Assembly (NCBI RefSeq): GCF_009725235.1
Contig: NZ_WJFC01000059.1
Span: 1 to 64,000 of the forward strand
Reading direction: 5' to 3'
Length of the DNA stretch: 64,000 nt
Source of the DNA: Scytonema sp. UIC 10036
Lineage (GTDB): Bacteria > Cyanobacteriota > Cyanobacteriia > Cyanobacteriales > Nostocaceae
Below the pieces are notes generated by a model. The model saw only the letters and a list, made by a program, of their open reading frames with translations. It was not told the origin of the DNA and did no database searches. Positions 10,246-20,464 of this stretch are shown in pieces (the stretch's first letter is position 1; each line of letters opens with the position of its first letter). The translations under genes and the position numbers were made by a program.

Positions 10246-11205
10246 TTTGTAATTCTCCATGATGATATAACCGTTGTCCAAAGATGCCAGATAATTATAT
10301 CTGAGTGGTTAAAAGGCATGGGTTTGGAATTGAAGCCATCAAAAACACGCCTAACTCACACTTTAAATAAGTATGAAAATGAAGAACCAGGATTTAACTT
10401 CCTTGGTTTTAATGTTAGGCAGTTTCCAGTGGGTAAATACGACTCAAAACAAGGCTTCAAAACAATCATCACCCCAAGCAAAGAAAAGCAAAGGATACAC
10501 TACGAACGAATAGCTAGTATCATCAACGACCATAAACAAGCGCCACAGGAGGCGTTAATCAGCCGACTTAACCCGGTAATTCGAGGATGGTCAAACTACT
10601 ATTCAACGGTAATAAGCAAAGAAGCTTATATATCACTAGATAATCTCATGTATCCGAAACTAAAAGCTTGGGCAAAACGCCGTCATCCAAATAAATCAGG
10701 AGAATGGATAACCAAAAAATATTGGCGAACCATTGGCGGTGATAATTGGGTATTTGCCACACCGAACAAAGGTAACAATCTCATGCGATTAATTAATCAT
10801 ACGGATATGCCTATAGTTCGGCACATAAAAGTGAAAGGCGATGCCAGTCCATACGATGGCAACCTAATTTATTGGAGTTCAAGAATGGGTACACACCCCG
10901 AAGTGCCAAAAAGAGTGGCAACACTTTTAAAGCAACAAAAAGGAAAATGTGCTCACTGCGGATTGTACTTCCGAGAGGAAGATGTACTGGAGATTGACCA
11001 CAAAATACCATTAAGTCATGGGGGCAAAGATGAATATAAAAATCTCCAGCTATTACATAAACATTGCCATGATGTCAAAACAACCGAGGATGGTTCGGTT
11101 GGGGGTATGCAATTGGACAAGCACCAAATTACTGAGGAGCCGGATGAATTGAAAAATTCACGTCCGGTTTTGAAGACGAGTCGCTCCGGTAACGGAGCGG
11201 CTTAG
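10246..11205 (+). pseudogene. Intron A RT, C-terminal exon (thumb, maturase, HNH)
   Basis: From TTT at 10246 the frame reads FVILHDDITVVQRC, the sequence that normally follows YADD in intron A-type RTs, then MGLELKPSKTRLTHTLN, FNFLGFNVRQFPVGKY, PVIRGWSNYYSTV and an HNH nuclease CAHC...EIDHKIPLSHGGKDEYKNLQLLHKHCHD. The last residues overlap domain V, a usual feature of this cyanobacterial lineage (EEPDELK...RPVLKTSRSG). It is not the natural C-terminus of the intron E protein that now precedes it, which should continue with a different thumb region. Confidence 0.75.
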
Positions 11206-11352
11206 TTTAATGCGAAGCTTATCGCACTGCTTGGGGTTGTATTAATCTATTTGTAATTAGCTTAAGTGGTGGATCTTGAGTGGTGAAATTTAAAGAAGTT
11301 TCATAAACTGGTTCATTAGATGTTTAACCTTTGAGCGTGAAGGTCATCAGCG

Positions 11353-12435
11353 ATGAATATGTTGCTATCACTCCGTCGATATGGACAGTCAGTTTGGCTC
11401 AATGGGTTTGAGCGAGGCTGGATTAGCCGTGGTGAGTTGCAACAGTACATTGAGTCAGACGGTTTAACGGGCGTTCGCTCAAACTTTCAAAGCTTGCAAG
11501 TGGCAATTGAGAGACACGAGTACGATCGCGACTTCAGTATACTGGCGCAGCAAGGGATGAGCAGGAATGCTCGCTCAGACTATAACTATTTGATTGTGCG
11601 AGATCTACAATTGGCGGCTGATTTGCTCAAACAAGTTCATTCTCAGACTCAGGGATGCAATGGCTATGTTCAAATCGATCTTCCGCCTGATGCACTGCTT
11701 TCACCTCAAACAGCGATCGCAGCAGCGCAAGACATCTGGCAGTCAGTTGGATGGAGTAATTTGTTGTTGAGAATCCCAGCGACTCAATTGCTGCTACCAG
11801 TGATTGAACATCTAATTGGCAATCGTATCAATGTGAATGCAACGTTAGTTTTTTCTCCAAGTATGTATGAACAAGTATTCGATAGTTATAAAAGAGGGCT
11901 GGAGAGCCTGATTCAGCAAGGAAAACCGATGAATGACGTTGTTTGTTTTACAACTGTCCCCATTGGTCGTTTGGATAGAGCGTTTGATCCACTTATTACC
12001 GATACAGAAACATCTTTCAGTGTGATGCAAGCCAAACTTCTGTACCAGCATTATCGAAATCTCTGTCAAAGTGTTGACGAAGCTTTTCCCCTGGAAACAC
12101 GCTGGCAATCGCTCCCAGAAGGGGTAAAACCGCTGCGTCTGGTATGGGATTGTACAGATATTCCGCCTGAATCCGCGTGGCGCTATATTCCGACTCTCGT
12201 GGCTCCTGAAACCGTCATGATGCTGGAGCCGTCAACGCTCTTAAAGTATCGTGAGGTTTCTTTGCTGCCGACGAGGTTGACAGAGGATGAACAAGCTGAA
12301 CAACATGTGACAAACGGATTGTCAGAGATATCTTTGGATGAACGAGTTGACCAACTTGTGAACGAGGAAATGGCGCGATCGCTCAACGCCTTTCAACAGT
12401 TGCTAGACACGATTGAGCAGAAGAGAAGGCGCTGA
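11353..12435 (+). CDS. Transaldolase-like protein lacking the Schiff-base lysine
   Basis: A 360-residue protein with the transaldolase fold signature: RRYGQSVWLNGFERGWISRGELQQYI at the start, NGYVQIDLPPD, and NVNATLVFSPSMYEQVFDSYKRGLE. In true transaldolases the active-site lysine lies in a segment like MIKIPGT; here the aligned segment is LLLRIPAT with Arg140. The early conserved GITSNPSIF is changed to GVRSNFQSL. The genuine enzyme of the window (36704-37867) keeps both. I infer a paralogue that cannot form the usual Schiff base, so probably a pseudoenzyme. It ends tail-to-tail with the NB-ARC/WD40 gene. Confidence 0.7.
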   Translation: MNMLLSLRRYGQSVWLNGFERGWISRGELQQYIESDGLTGVRSNFQSLQVAIERHEYDRDFSILAQQGMSRNARSDYNYLIVRDLQLAADLLKQVHSQTQGCNGYVQIDLPPDALLSPQTAIAAAQDIWQSVGWSNLLLRIPATQLLLPVIEHLIGNRINVNATLVFSPSMYEQVFDSYKRGLESLIQQGKPMNDVVCFTTVPIGRLDRAFDPLITDTETSFSVMQAKLLYQHYRNLCQSVDEAFPLETRWQSLPEGVKPLRLVWDCTDIPPESAWRYIPTLVAPETVMMLEPSTLLKYREVSLLPTRLTEDEQAEQHVTNGLSEISLDERVDQLVNEEMARSLNAFQQLLDTIEQKRRR

Positions 12436-12453
12436 AGTTGGATGTGCATCACT

Positions 12454-15400
12454 TCAGCGGTCAATTGCTCCTAGCGCTTTAAGGGTAGCTCTTTGAGCCA
12501 CTGTCAACCCGGTTACTCCTTGAATATTCATACCTTCATACAGGCGCTCGATCGTTAGCGTGCTGATACAACTTCCTGTCTTTACATCCCATAGTTTTAT
12601 CGTGCGATCGTAACTGCCGCTCAGTAGGATTTGACCGTTGGAGCTAAAGAGGACTGAGGTGACCCAACTGGTGTGTTCGCACAATATTTGGAGGCAGTGT
12701 CCCGTTTGCAAATCCCACAAGCGGATGGTTTGGTCATCACTGCCACTTGCTAAGATTCGACCATCTGAACTGATGGCAAGCGTCCACACAACTCCTGTAT
12801 GTCCCTGCAATAGTTTCAGACATTTTCCGGTTTGCACATCCCACAAGCGAATCGTTTGATCGTGGCCACCGCTTACCAATCGTTGACCACTGCCATCAAA
12901 TACCAGCGTGAAAATGGCACCCGTATGCTCCTGCAATACCCTCAAACATTCTCCAGTTTGCACATCCCACAAGCGAATGGTATCATCAAAACTACCACTT
13001 GCCAAGCATTGACCTCTCTTGTCAAACGCGATCGCGAGAATACCGCTCTCATGCCCGCGTAACACCCGCAAACAATGATGTGTCTCCACATCCCATAGTC
13101 GCACAGTGCGATCGTAACTACTGCTTGCCAAAATCTTTCCCCCTGGACTGAACAACACTGTCCAGATGGATTCGCTGTGCGCTGACCACTCGTCGAGATG
13201 TCCGGTTTGAATATTACACACGGCGATCGACTTATCATGTCGATTGATCGCCAGCATTTGACCATCAGGACTAAAGCTGACGTTGCTTAATGATGAAATC
13301 CGACGGGTCGGGCTGGAAAAAGTTTTGTAGGGGTGAAGTTGTGGCAGATTGCTATCGGGCTGCAAACTCCACAACTGAATCGTTTCATTTTGACCACTAC
13401 TGGCAAGCATTCGATCGTCCGAACTGAGGCTCAGGGAGTGAAGCCCACCAGTATATCCACGCAATGTTTTCAGGTTTCGTCCGCTTTGCAAATGCCACAG
13501 CCGCACCGTATGGTCTTTTCCTGCACTCACCAACAATTGACCGTCGGCACTGATAGCAAGCCCGTGAACATCATGCGTATGACTGTCGAGCACGTGGGTG
13601 GATTGCCCATCCTGGACACTCCAAAGGCGCAGAGTGCCATCGCGACTGGCACTGGCTAACAAAGGACCATCCGGGCTAAAGGCGATGTCCCAAACCCAAT
13701 CGGTATGTCCCTGTAGCACCTTGAAATTGAGCTTTGACGAGCGCTCGCTAGCGAGATAATCGCTCCACAGTCGAATTGACCCATCACGACTTCCGCTAGC
13801 AAGCAGTTGACCATCTGGGCTGTAGCACACACACTGAACCCCGCTGATATGTCCCTGTAAGATACTCAAGCACTGACCGTTGCTCACATCCCAGATCCGA
13901 ATGGTTGTATCATGACTGCTGCTGGCTAACGTTTGCTGGTTAGGAGCGAAGTGGGCAGCATAAACACTCTGGGTGTGCCCTTTCAAGACACGGAGACACT
14001 GCCCTTGCAAATTCCACAAACGCACGGTTTGGTCGTCGCTGCCACTCGCTAATTGCTGACCATCGGGACTAAAACTCACTGACCAAACACAGCTTGTATG
14101 CTCTGTTAGCACCTGCAAGCATTGCCCACTTTGGACATCCCATAAGCGCACCGAACTATCAGTACTACCACTGGCTAACGTTCTGCCATCCGGACTAAAA
14201 GCAACCGACCAAACCCACCCTGTGTGACCTTCAAAGGTGGCTAAGAGTTGGGTTATGGTGATGTTCCAGAGATAGATGTTGCCATTGGAAGTCCCAACTG
14301 CAACGATCTGAGCGTCTGAACTCAGGCCAATTGACATGGCATTACTGAGTGTTTCTGAAAAGATGGATTTGGCTAAATTGGCATTCTGAAAATTGACTCT
14401 TGCTAAATTGACTTGTCGTAAGTCGGCTTGTTGCACTATGAGATTAGAAAAGTCAGAGCCGCGCAAATCCACTTGAAACTGTACCAGCAGGTTAATTAAG
14501 TTTCCTGCAACGTACCCTGGTTTCTTCCCCTGTTGCATCAATAAGTGCCTTGCTTGCGCCTCGATTGCCGCCACACTGTCAAAGCGAGACAGAAGCCGCT
14601 CCATCACGGGTTGCATAATTAAGCGCGTCTGAATCTCTCGAATGTAATCTTTTGCCTGTACTCGCAATAAGGGATGCGTTTGCCAAAAGTTAAGCTGCTG
14701 CGTCTCAAATTCTATGCAAAGAAGCTGCACGAATCGTTCTGTGACATATTCCATCACTACAGGTTGCAAGAAGAATAACCCATCGGTTTTTTCAATTAGC
14801 GATCGCCTCAGCAGTGAGTTGATCGAATTAGGTACACTTTGTTGAGCAGCAGGATCGATCGCGTTCTCTCGAATATCTGCCATTGAGACTGGCTCCCGAT
14901 AAATTGCAAACCAGGACAGTGTTTTCTGTTCAGCTTCAGACAAGCGATCGAACTGACGGTTTAGCAAATCGCGGATGTCTTCGAAAACAGCCAATCCCTG
15001 ACTGAGATAGGGCAGCACCTCGGTAATACTGCCGTTAAATAAATCTTTAATTGCGGCAGCCACCAGTTTTAGCGCCAAAGGATTGCCGCCATAGTGATGG
15101 ATCAAAGTCTGCCATTCGGATTCCGATCCTGTAAACGCTCCTTTTTGCCGAAAGATAGCGCGTCCGTCATCAGGTGTCAGCCCGCTCAAGGTCAACGATC
15201 TTACTAGCACCTGTGTACCTTCCATCAGTGCTATTTCGCGTGGCTTTTCTCGACTAGTAACCAACAAACAACTTTGGTGGGATGCTTCGCCAATGGCTCT
15301 GAGCAACTGCCCGTAACCTTCGTAACCCGTGAGCCATTGTCCCACTGGCTCACGCTGCAAAATGGTTTCAGCATTATCCAGTATCAATAAACACTTACGT

Positions 15401-16068
15401 GACCGCAGATATTGCATCAGTTTGGAGATCTGTCGATCGAGCGTGGAGGGAATGATAGGATCTTCCCCATAAAGCGGCATGAGAAACTTCAGCAGGCTTG
15501 ACAGGAGTTCATCCAGTGGTGGTGCATTAGCCAAGGAGCGCCATACGACAATCTCAAATTCTGTTTGCATTTGAAGCGCAGCCTTGACCGCGATCGTACT
15601 TTTGCCAATGCCGCCAATGCCCAATACTCCAACCAAATGACAGCGCTCGGACACAACCCACTGCCACAGTTGCGTTAGTTCTGCCTCACGCCCATAAAAC
15701 ACTGAGGCATTCACCGCTGTGTCCCAGTCGAGTTGGGGATTTGTCCATCGGATCGGAGTCTCTTCAGATAAGGCAGGGGATATCAGGTCTGTTTTCGTCA
15801 ATTCCAGCCCAAACGCCCGGAACAGATACTCTATTGACTGACGATCGACCCCCAGGTCGCGCTTGAAAATGCGAGCGAGGGTATTGAGGGAGAGTCCGGT
15901 GCGATCGCTGAGAGCTTCCTGAGTGAAGCGCTTACCCCAGGTTTCGTCGGATTCCGCCTGCTGTTTTGCCGTCTGAAACTTTTGCCACCCTTGAGGCGAT
16001 AGGATAACTCCTCGCACTCGAAAAGAAGTGGAGTGACCTCGTCTAGATTTTGATGGGTTGGAATCCAT
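12454..16068 (-). CDS. NB-ARC ATPase with pentapeptide linker and WD40 repeats
   Basis: About 1,204 residues from the ATG at 16066-16068; an upstream in-frame start at 16161 would add 31 residues that look unlike the family. Order: N-terminal helix-turn-helix-like segment (about 45-90, [21 protein letters not shown]), NB-ARC/STAND ATPase with P-loop [12 protein letters not shown] near 148-158 and Walker [11 protein letters not shown] near 245, helical region, a short pentapeptide-like stretch ([20 protein letters not shown]), then about 14 WD40 repeats to the C-terminus (many [15 protein letters not shown] units). Such STAND proteins act as signal sensors, and some defend against phage; which applies here cannot be told. 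Confidence 0.85.
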   Translation of the reverse strand: MDSNPSKSRRGHSTSFRVRGVILSPQGWQKFQTAKQQAESDETWGKRFTQEALSDRTGLSLNTLARIFKRDLGVDRQSIEYLFRAFGLELTKTDLISPALSEETPIRWTNPQLDWDTAVNASVFYGREAELTQLWQWVVSERCHLVGVLGIGGIGKSTIAVKAALQMQTEFEIVVWRSLANAPPLDELLSSLLKFLMPLYGEDPIIPSTLDRQISKLMQYLRSRKCLLILDNAETILQREPVGQWLTGYEGYGQLLRAIGEASHQSCLLVTSREKPREIALMEGTQVLVRSLTLSGLTPDDGRAIFRQKGAFTGSESEWQTLIHHYGGNPLALKLVAAAIKDLFNGSITEVLPYLSQGLAVFEDIRDLLNRQFDRLSEAEQKTLSWFAIYREPVSMADIRENAIDPAAQQSVPNSINSLLRRSLIEKTDGLFFLQPVVMEYVTERFVQLLCIEFETQQLNFWQTHPLLRVQAKDYIREIQTRLIMQPVMERLLSRFDSVAAIEAQARHLLMQQGKKPGYVAGNLINLLVQFQVDLRGSDFSNLIVQQADLRQVNLARVNFQNANLAKSIFSETLSNAMSIGLSSDAQIVAVGTSNGNIYLWNITITQLLATFEGHTGWVWSVAFSPDGRTLASGSTDSSVRLWDVQSGQCLQVLTEHTSCVWSVSFSPDGQQLASGSDDQTVRLWNLQGQCLRVLKGHTQSVYAAHFAPNQQTLASSSHDTTIRIWDVSNGQCLSILQGHISGVQCVCYSPDGQLLASGSRDGSIRLWSDYLASERSSKLNFKVLQGHTDWVWDIAFSPDGPLLASASRDGTLRLWSVQDGQSTHVLDSHTHDVHGLAISADGQLLVSAGKDHTVRLWHLQSGRNLKTLRGYTGGLHSLSLSSDDRMLASSGQNETIQLWSLQPDSNLPQLHPYKTFSSPTRRISSLSNVSFSPDGQMLAINRHDKSIAVCNIQTGHLDEWSAHSESIWTVLFSPGGKILASSSYDRTVRLWDVETHHCLRVLRGHESGILAIAFDKRGQCLASGSFDDTIRLWDVQTGECLRVLQEHTGAIFTLVFDGSGQRLVSGGHDQTIRLWDVQTGKCLKLLQGHTGVVWTLAISSDGRILASGSDDQTIRLWDLQTGHCLQILCEHTSWVTSVLFSSNGQILLSGSYDRTIKLWDVKTGSCISTLTIERLYEGMNIQGVTGLTVAQRATLKALGAIDR

Positions 16069-16443
16069 AGAGCAGCCAATGGTACAAAGGAACTGGCAAA
16101 TCTTTTCTTGAAATATCGAGCGTTTCTTCAATCTTTGACTGACGGGGAGTTTCAGCAACACAGATTGACAGGCAAAGGATTTTATGTTGGTTAAAGTATA
16201 CCAGGTTTTATTGCTTGTGGCTCACTAGTGGTAACGTTCCTCAAGTACAGAACAATTAAATTGCGTTTTAACTCAAATAACTTGAGTGGTCTAAATTGAG
16301 CGATCGTAGAAGAATGAAGTTAACCGAGGTGGATATTAAAGAGGACTTCCGGGTGGTGCAGTTTACCCCTCAACCCCCTTACCCCTTCCGCTATTAACGC
16401 AATGCACTGCCGTACTAGCCAACAAGTCTTAGAGGAGTCACAA
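16069..16443. other. Divergent intergenic region, STAND gene and NAD-binding gene
   Basis: The region between the two divergent genes holds presumably both promoters. I see no strong inverted repeat or RNA gene. A purine-rich GAGGAG ribosome binding site at about 16432-16437 precedes the rightward gene. Confidence 0.4.
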
Positions 16444-17385
16444 ATGAGGATTTTTGTTGCTGGGGCAACAGGAGCGATCGGTCGCCCGCTACTCGACCAA
16501 TTACTTGCCAAAGGACATGACGTTGTAGCTATGACCCGCTCTCCAGAAAGAGCACAGTCATTAGCGGCACAGGGAATAGAACCTGCGAACGCGGATGTAT
16601 TCGATGCAGATTCAGTTAAAGTAGCGATCGCCCACACTCAACCGGAGGTGGTGATTGAACAACTCACCGCCCTACCCAGGACTTACACTCGCGAATCTAT
16701 GATTGCAGCAGCGCCTTTGAATACGCGAATTCGGTTAGAAGGGGGAGCCAATGTGCTGGCAGCAGCGCAGGCAGCAGGGGTGCGCCGTTTTCTAAGGCAG
16801 TCCATCGCCTTCTGGGGAATTCCCGGTGCTGGATTGGCAGATGAGGAAACACCGTTATCGCTTGATGCCTCCCCCGCCGTTGCCGCAGATGCTCGTCTCG
16901 TCACTGAGATTGAACGTCGTTTATTGGAAACGTCAAATCTCGAAGGAATTGCCTTACGCTATGGTTTCTTCTACGGACCGAGCACTTGGTTCAATCCGGA
17001 TGGTGATGTGGGGCAACAAGTACGGCAGCAACAGTTTCCGATCGTCGGAAATGGTGATGGCGTCTGGTCATGGTTACATATTGAGGATGCAGCGATTGCC
17101 ACCGTTACCGCTGCAGAGCAGGGCAATCCTGGTGTTTATCTGATTGCCGACGATCGCCCTTTAGCAGTGCGCGACTGGCTCCCTGCGTTTGCTCGATGGC
17201 TGAATGCTCCACCCCCACCACAGGTATCGGTTGAAGACGCTTTGAAAAGGGAGGGTGGTGCGGATATTGTTTACTACGGCACTCAGATGCGAGGCGCATC
17301 GAATGCCAAGGCAAAACGCGAACTGAATTTTCAGCCTCGACCGTTGGAATGGCTGGTTGGCACCACCGTGGCTCATACCGGTTAA
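16444..17385 (+). CDS. NAD-dependent epimerase/dehydratase family protein
   Basis: 313 residues from ATG 16444, chosen because GAGGAG lies just upstream and the dinucleotide-binding motif VAGATGAIGRPL follows within ten residues. The rest fits extended SDR-type nucleotide-sugar epimerase or reductase proteins: RFLRQSIAFWG, ALRYGFFYGPSTWF and a C-terminal substrate lid. The YxxxK pair is not clear. It opens a run of same-strand oxidoreductase genes to 20249. Substrate unknown. Confidence 0.7.
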   Translation: MRIFVAGATGAIGRPLLDQLLAKGHDVVAMTRSPERAQSLAAQGIEPANADVFDADSVKVAIAHTQPEVVIEQLTALPRTYTRESMIAAAPLNTRIRLEGGANVLAAAQAAGVRRFLRQSIAFWGIPGAGLADEETPLSLDASPAVAADARLVTEIERRLLETSNLEGIALRYGFFYGPSTWFNPDGDVGQQVRQQQFPIVGNGDGVWSWLHIEDAAIATVTAAEQGNPGVYLIADDRPLAVRDWLPAFARWLNAPPPPQVSVEDALKREGGADIVYYGTQMRGASNAKAKRELNFQPRPLEWLVGTTVAHTG

Positions 17386-17588
17386 CAAGTTAAACTGAAC
17401 TTTTACCATTCAAATGTACTATAAACCTCTGAAACTGTTGAGATATATGGTTTTGAGTGCATGTGGTTTTGAGTGAAAAACACTGCCCAGCAAGGTAAGT
17501 TCTTGTGTTTTCATAACTCACTGTAGATAGCTCAAAACTCAACAACCATAAACTCATCATGAAAAAACTAGAAGGAAAGGAGGAATTT

Positions 17589-18173
17589 ATGAGCGCTGCT
17601 AAAATTCTCGCTTTTGCCGGGAGTGCTCGTCAAGATTCGGTCAACAAAAAACTGGTGAAAATTGCCGTTGAAGGAGCTAAAGCCGTAGGTGCAGAAGTGA
17701 CTTACCTAGATTTCCGCGATCTGCCCTTACCGCTCTATGATGGGGATTTAGAGGAGTCTGAGGGACTGCCAGAGAATGCCCTTAAGCTCAAGGCCCTAAT
17801 GAAAGCGCATCAAGGATTCTTAATTGCCAGCCCAGAGTACAACAGTTCGATCTCCCCACTGCTGAAAAATGCGATCGATTGGGCATCACGTCCTGAACCG
17901 GACGAACCTTCATTAGTGTGTTTCAAAGAAAAGGTTACCGTGTTAATGAGTGCATCCCCTGGATATTTGGGAGGCTTGCGAGGATTAACTCATGTCCGTT
18001 CTATTCTTGGCAACATTAAGGTTCTGGTGTTGCCAGATCAGGAGGCAATTGGGAATGCTTATCAAGCATTTGATGAGAATGGCAATTTGAAGGATGAAGC
18101 CCAACAGACAAGTATCCTGCAACTTGGCAGCAAACTTGCAACGGTGATTGCCAAACTCAATCTCCCTATCTAA
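17589..18173 (+). CDS. NADPH-dependent FMN reductase family protein
   Basis: From ATG 17589, preceded by the strong site AAAGGAGG at 17576-17583, the protein begins MSAAKILAFAGSARQDSVNKKL, the flavodoxin-like phosphate-binding loop (GSxRxxSxN) of the ArsH/azoreductase/chromate reductase family. It also has the hallmark SPEYNSSISPLLKNAIDWASR, which binds the flavin ring. At 194 residues it has the usual size. It likely reduces FMN, quinones or metals with NAD(P)H in the cytoplasm. Confidence 0.85.
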   Translation: MSAAKILAFAGSARQDSVNKKLVKIAVEGAKAVGAEVTYLDFRDLPLPLYDGDLEESEGLPENALKLKALMKAHQGFLIASPEYNSSISPLLKNAIDWASRPEPDEPSLVCFKEKVTVLMSASPGYLGGLRGLTHVRSILGNIKVLVLPDQEAIGNAYQAFDENGNLKDEAQQTSILQLGSKLATVIAKLNLPI

Positions 18174-18383
18174 ACAAAGTAGAGCATTTCAACGTTTAGC
18201 GATCCAGACGGTAAAAGTTGAGTGCTCCAGAAGGTGCGCCTTCCTGGGTTGACACCACCATGGCTCTTAGTTAAAAAGAAATGTACTACTTGCCTATGCA
18301 GCATGGTTTCATCGCAAATTAACTGCGTCTGAGTATGAAAAAGTTTGACTAGTAAATTTCAACAACATTGGAGAACAACAATT

Positions 18384-18668
18384 ATGACTCAAGCAAAGCA
18401 TCCTGCCGATCCAACCCCTCCAACCTTGGAAGGAAAACTAGCTCTGTTACGGAAATTAAGGGATGAATTGGGCAGCGGTGATACCATTCGTCGTCTCTTT
18501 TTTGGCGACCTGGAACCCATTGCCCTTCAACCGGGAGGAGCGGGCACGGTAGTTCATCTTTACAACCAAGTTAATGATGTCACGATTGCCTATTGTGTTT
18601 CTTACGATGTATTTCTGGCTGCCCGTCCGGGACGAGTTATCGAGTTCGATCCAGCTGAGATCAAATAA
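18384..18668 (+). CDS. Small conserved-looking protein of unknown function
   Basis: A 94-residue protein from ATG 18384 (a TTG at 18345 is possible but has no better signal). It has a helical N-terminal half (LALLRKLRDELG) and a beta-rich C-terminal half with VVHLYNQVNDVTIAYCVSYDVFLAARPG. No membrane segment or catalytic motif is evident. It lies between the FMN reductase and the second NAD-binding gene on the same strand. Confidence 0.55.
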   Translation: MTQAKHPADPTPPTLEGKLALLRKLRDELGSGDTIRRLFFGDLEPIALQPGGAGTVVHLYNQVNDVTIAYCVSYDVFLAARPGRVIEFDPAEIK

Positions 18669-18851
18669 GCGACTGGACTGACCAGAGGCAAAATTTTCGG
18701 TTCTGTTGCAAGAATCGTTGAGCACGACGATCTCAGGCAGAAAGTGTCGCCACTTGAAGAAGGTGGAAACAGCCATTTAAGTTCAGAACAACTCACTGCG
18801 AATGGCTCAAAACTCAACAGCCATGTTCTTTAAATTATCAGAGGTGTTGTC

Positions 18852-19601
18852 ATGAAAATTGTTGTCATTGGTGGCAGTGGGCTGATTGGTAAAAAACTTG
18901 TGAGGAAGCTACAGCAACTCGGACATGAGGCGGTAGCAGCGTCCCCTTCTTCAGGTGTTAACGCTGTTACAGGTGAGGGACTGGCTGAGGTGTTAGTGGG
19001 TGCTCAAGTTGTTGTCGATGTGACGAATTCACCCTCCTTTGAGGATGCGGAGGTGTTAGAGTTCTTCGAGAAGTCATCTCGGAACCTGTTTGCGGCGGAG
19101 GCAGACGCTGGTGTGGCTCATCACATTGCACTATCAATCGTCGGTGCCGATCGCATCCCTGATAGCGGCTATATGCGTGCGAAAGTCGCCCAGGAAAAGT
19201 TGATCCAGTCCGCAGGAATACCCTATACAATCGTCCGCGCTACGCAGTTCTTTGAGTTCATCGGCACAATCGTGGCTCAATTTCCCACCGATGGGCAAAC
19301 GGTTCGCCTGCCCCCTGCCTTTATCCAGCCCATCCTGTCGGAGGACGTTGTTGTCGCGCTGGTCGATATCACACTGGGAGTGCCAGTAAACGGCATTATC
19401 GATTTAGCTGGTCCAGATCGGTTCCGTTTTGAGGAAATCATCCGCCAATTCCTAAGTGCAACTCACGACTCACGTCAGGTGGTTGTAGACAGTCACGCCC
19501 GTTACTTTGGTGCGGCGTTAAACGATCAGCTCGTTCCGGAGGGCAACTCGCTCATCGGGTCGAACCGTTTCGAGGACTGGCTCAACCGTTCTATCGCTTA
19601 A
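18852..19601 (+). CDS. NmrA-like/atypical SDR NAD(P)-binding protein
   Basis: A 249-residue protein starting MKIVVIGGSGLIGKKLVRKL, a Rossmann GxxGxxG motif at residues 7-13. It follows the NmrA/quinone reductase-like pattern with HIALSIVGADRIPDSGYMRAK, IPYTIVRATQFFEF and GIIDLAGPDRF, lacking a full YxxxK catalytic pair. Such proteins bind NADP(H) as redox sensors or reductases. Same strand as the preceding oxidoreductases, 180 bp downstream of the small unknown gene. Confidence 0.75.
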   Translation: MKIVVIGGSGLIGKKLVRKLQQLGHEAVAASPSSGVNAVTGEGLAEVLVGAQVVVDVTNSPSFEDAEVLEFFEKSSRNLFAAEADAGVAHHIALSIVGADRIPDSGYMRAKVAQEKLIQSAGIPYTIVRATQFFEFIGTIVAQFPTDGQTVRLPPAFIQPILSEDVVVALVDITLGVPVNGIIDLAGPDRFRFEEIIRQFLSATHDSRQVVVDSHARYFGAALNDQLVPEGNSLIGSNRFEDWLNRSIA

Positions 19602-19793
19602 AGATCGGCAATGAGAATTCAATGCTGACATAGGTTGAGTTGAGGACACAAAGCCCAACGTTCTGCAACTGCTGAGTTTTACAAAGCTCAACTCAACCTA
19701 CACCCGTCTAAGCCGCGATCTGCTTGATTCAGCATGAGGGCACATTAGACGGATTTATATCCACCAGTTTGCATTCACGCAAGGAGAACGGAA

Positions 19794-20249
19794 GTGTTTA
19801 CTAGATTTTTCTCGCAAGTTGCATTCATGAGTCTTTCCATATTCATAGCGCTCTCCATATTCGCAACTCTCCCCGTATTCGCAGCTTCAGCCAATGATTT
19901 ATCTGCTGATACGTCTAAGGTAACGCTGGTATTCGACCGCGCCCTTCCTAATGTGCCTGGAAAGAGTGTCAAAAGCTTGCTGGTCGAATATGGACCAGGT
20001 GGCTCAACACCCCCACATACCCATGCAGCCTCAGCTTTTGTCTATGCAACAGTGCTGGAAGGTGCGATTCGTAGCAAAATCAATGATAGTCCGGAGCAGG
20101 TGTATCACGCTGGTGAGAACTTTTTTGAAGTACCTGGCGATCGTCATCGTGTTAGCGCAAATGCCAGTGACACTCAACCTATGCGTATGCTAGCCGTCTT
20201 TATCGTCGATACCAATGCAGAGAACCTGACCACACCGGACGACGAGTAA
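19794..20249 (+). CDS. Secreted cupin-domain protein
   Basis: Starts at GTG 19794 behind AAGGAG (19781-19786). Residues 1-31 form a signal peptide (hydrophobic FMSLSIFIALSIFATLPVFA, cleavage likely after FAA). The mature part is a single cupin barrel: GGSTPPHTHAASAFVYATVLEGAI gives the first metal-binding motif (HTH), and GENFFEVPGDRHRVSANA the second. A small extracytoplasmic metal-binding cupin; function unknown. Last gene of the oxidoreductase run. Confidence 0.75.
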   Translation: MFTRFFSQVAFMSLSIFIALSIFATLPVFAASANDLSADTSKVTLVFDRALPNVPGKSVKSLLVEYGPGGSTPPHTHAASAFVYATVLEGAIRSKINDSPEQVYHAGENFFEVPGDRHRVSANASDTQPMRMLAVFIVDTNAENLTTPDDE

Positions 20250-20464
20250 GACAGCTAAATCGATAAGAAAATCATCATCTGGGTCGCGTGCTAGGGGTCG
20301 CTATAGATAAAAAATACTACATCGGTTGGCGATCGCTAAAAATGATTTTGCACGATCGATTGCTCCACCAAACAACGCTTCCCCTACTCCCACACTGAAA
20401 TCTGTACTGGCGTAGCCAATCAGCGCTGTGCTAATATTGAGTTGATTATACTTGCTGAAATGCA

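Larger units (their letters stand above)
1604..11211 (+). mobile_element. Group II intron A, outer host of the intron nest
   Basis: This intron starts GTGCGATTCG at 1604 and ends after a domain V-like hairpin (about 11136-11172, GAGCCGG...TCCGGTT) and a domain VI-like stem CGCTCCG-GTAA-CGGAGCG. The 3' boundary near 11211 is approximate. The assigned start is supported by a base-pairing: IBS1 TGACCA at 1598-1603 pairs with TGGTTA at 2114-2119, which sits in a loop closed by CCATCA/TGATGG. Its RT/maturase/HNH ORF lies in four pieces (2389-2596, 5388-5434, 7851-8192, 10246-11205) separated by introns B, D and E/F. The piece between the RT DISKC motif and YADD is missing, so intron A cannot encode its own full protein now. 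Confidence 0.75.

Noticed and set aside
12638..13659. Open frames on the plus strand opposite the WD40 repeats
   Set aside because: They are shadows of the repeat array with the same periodicity.
18345..18383. Upstream TTG start for the small unknown protein
   Set aside because: The ATG at 18384 is the more ordinary start and the extra residues look random.
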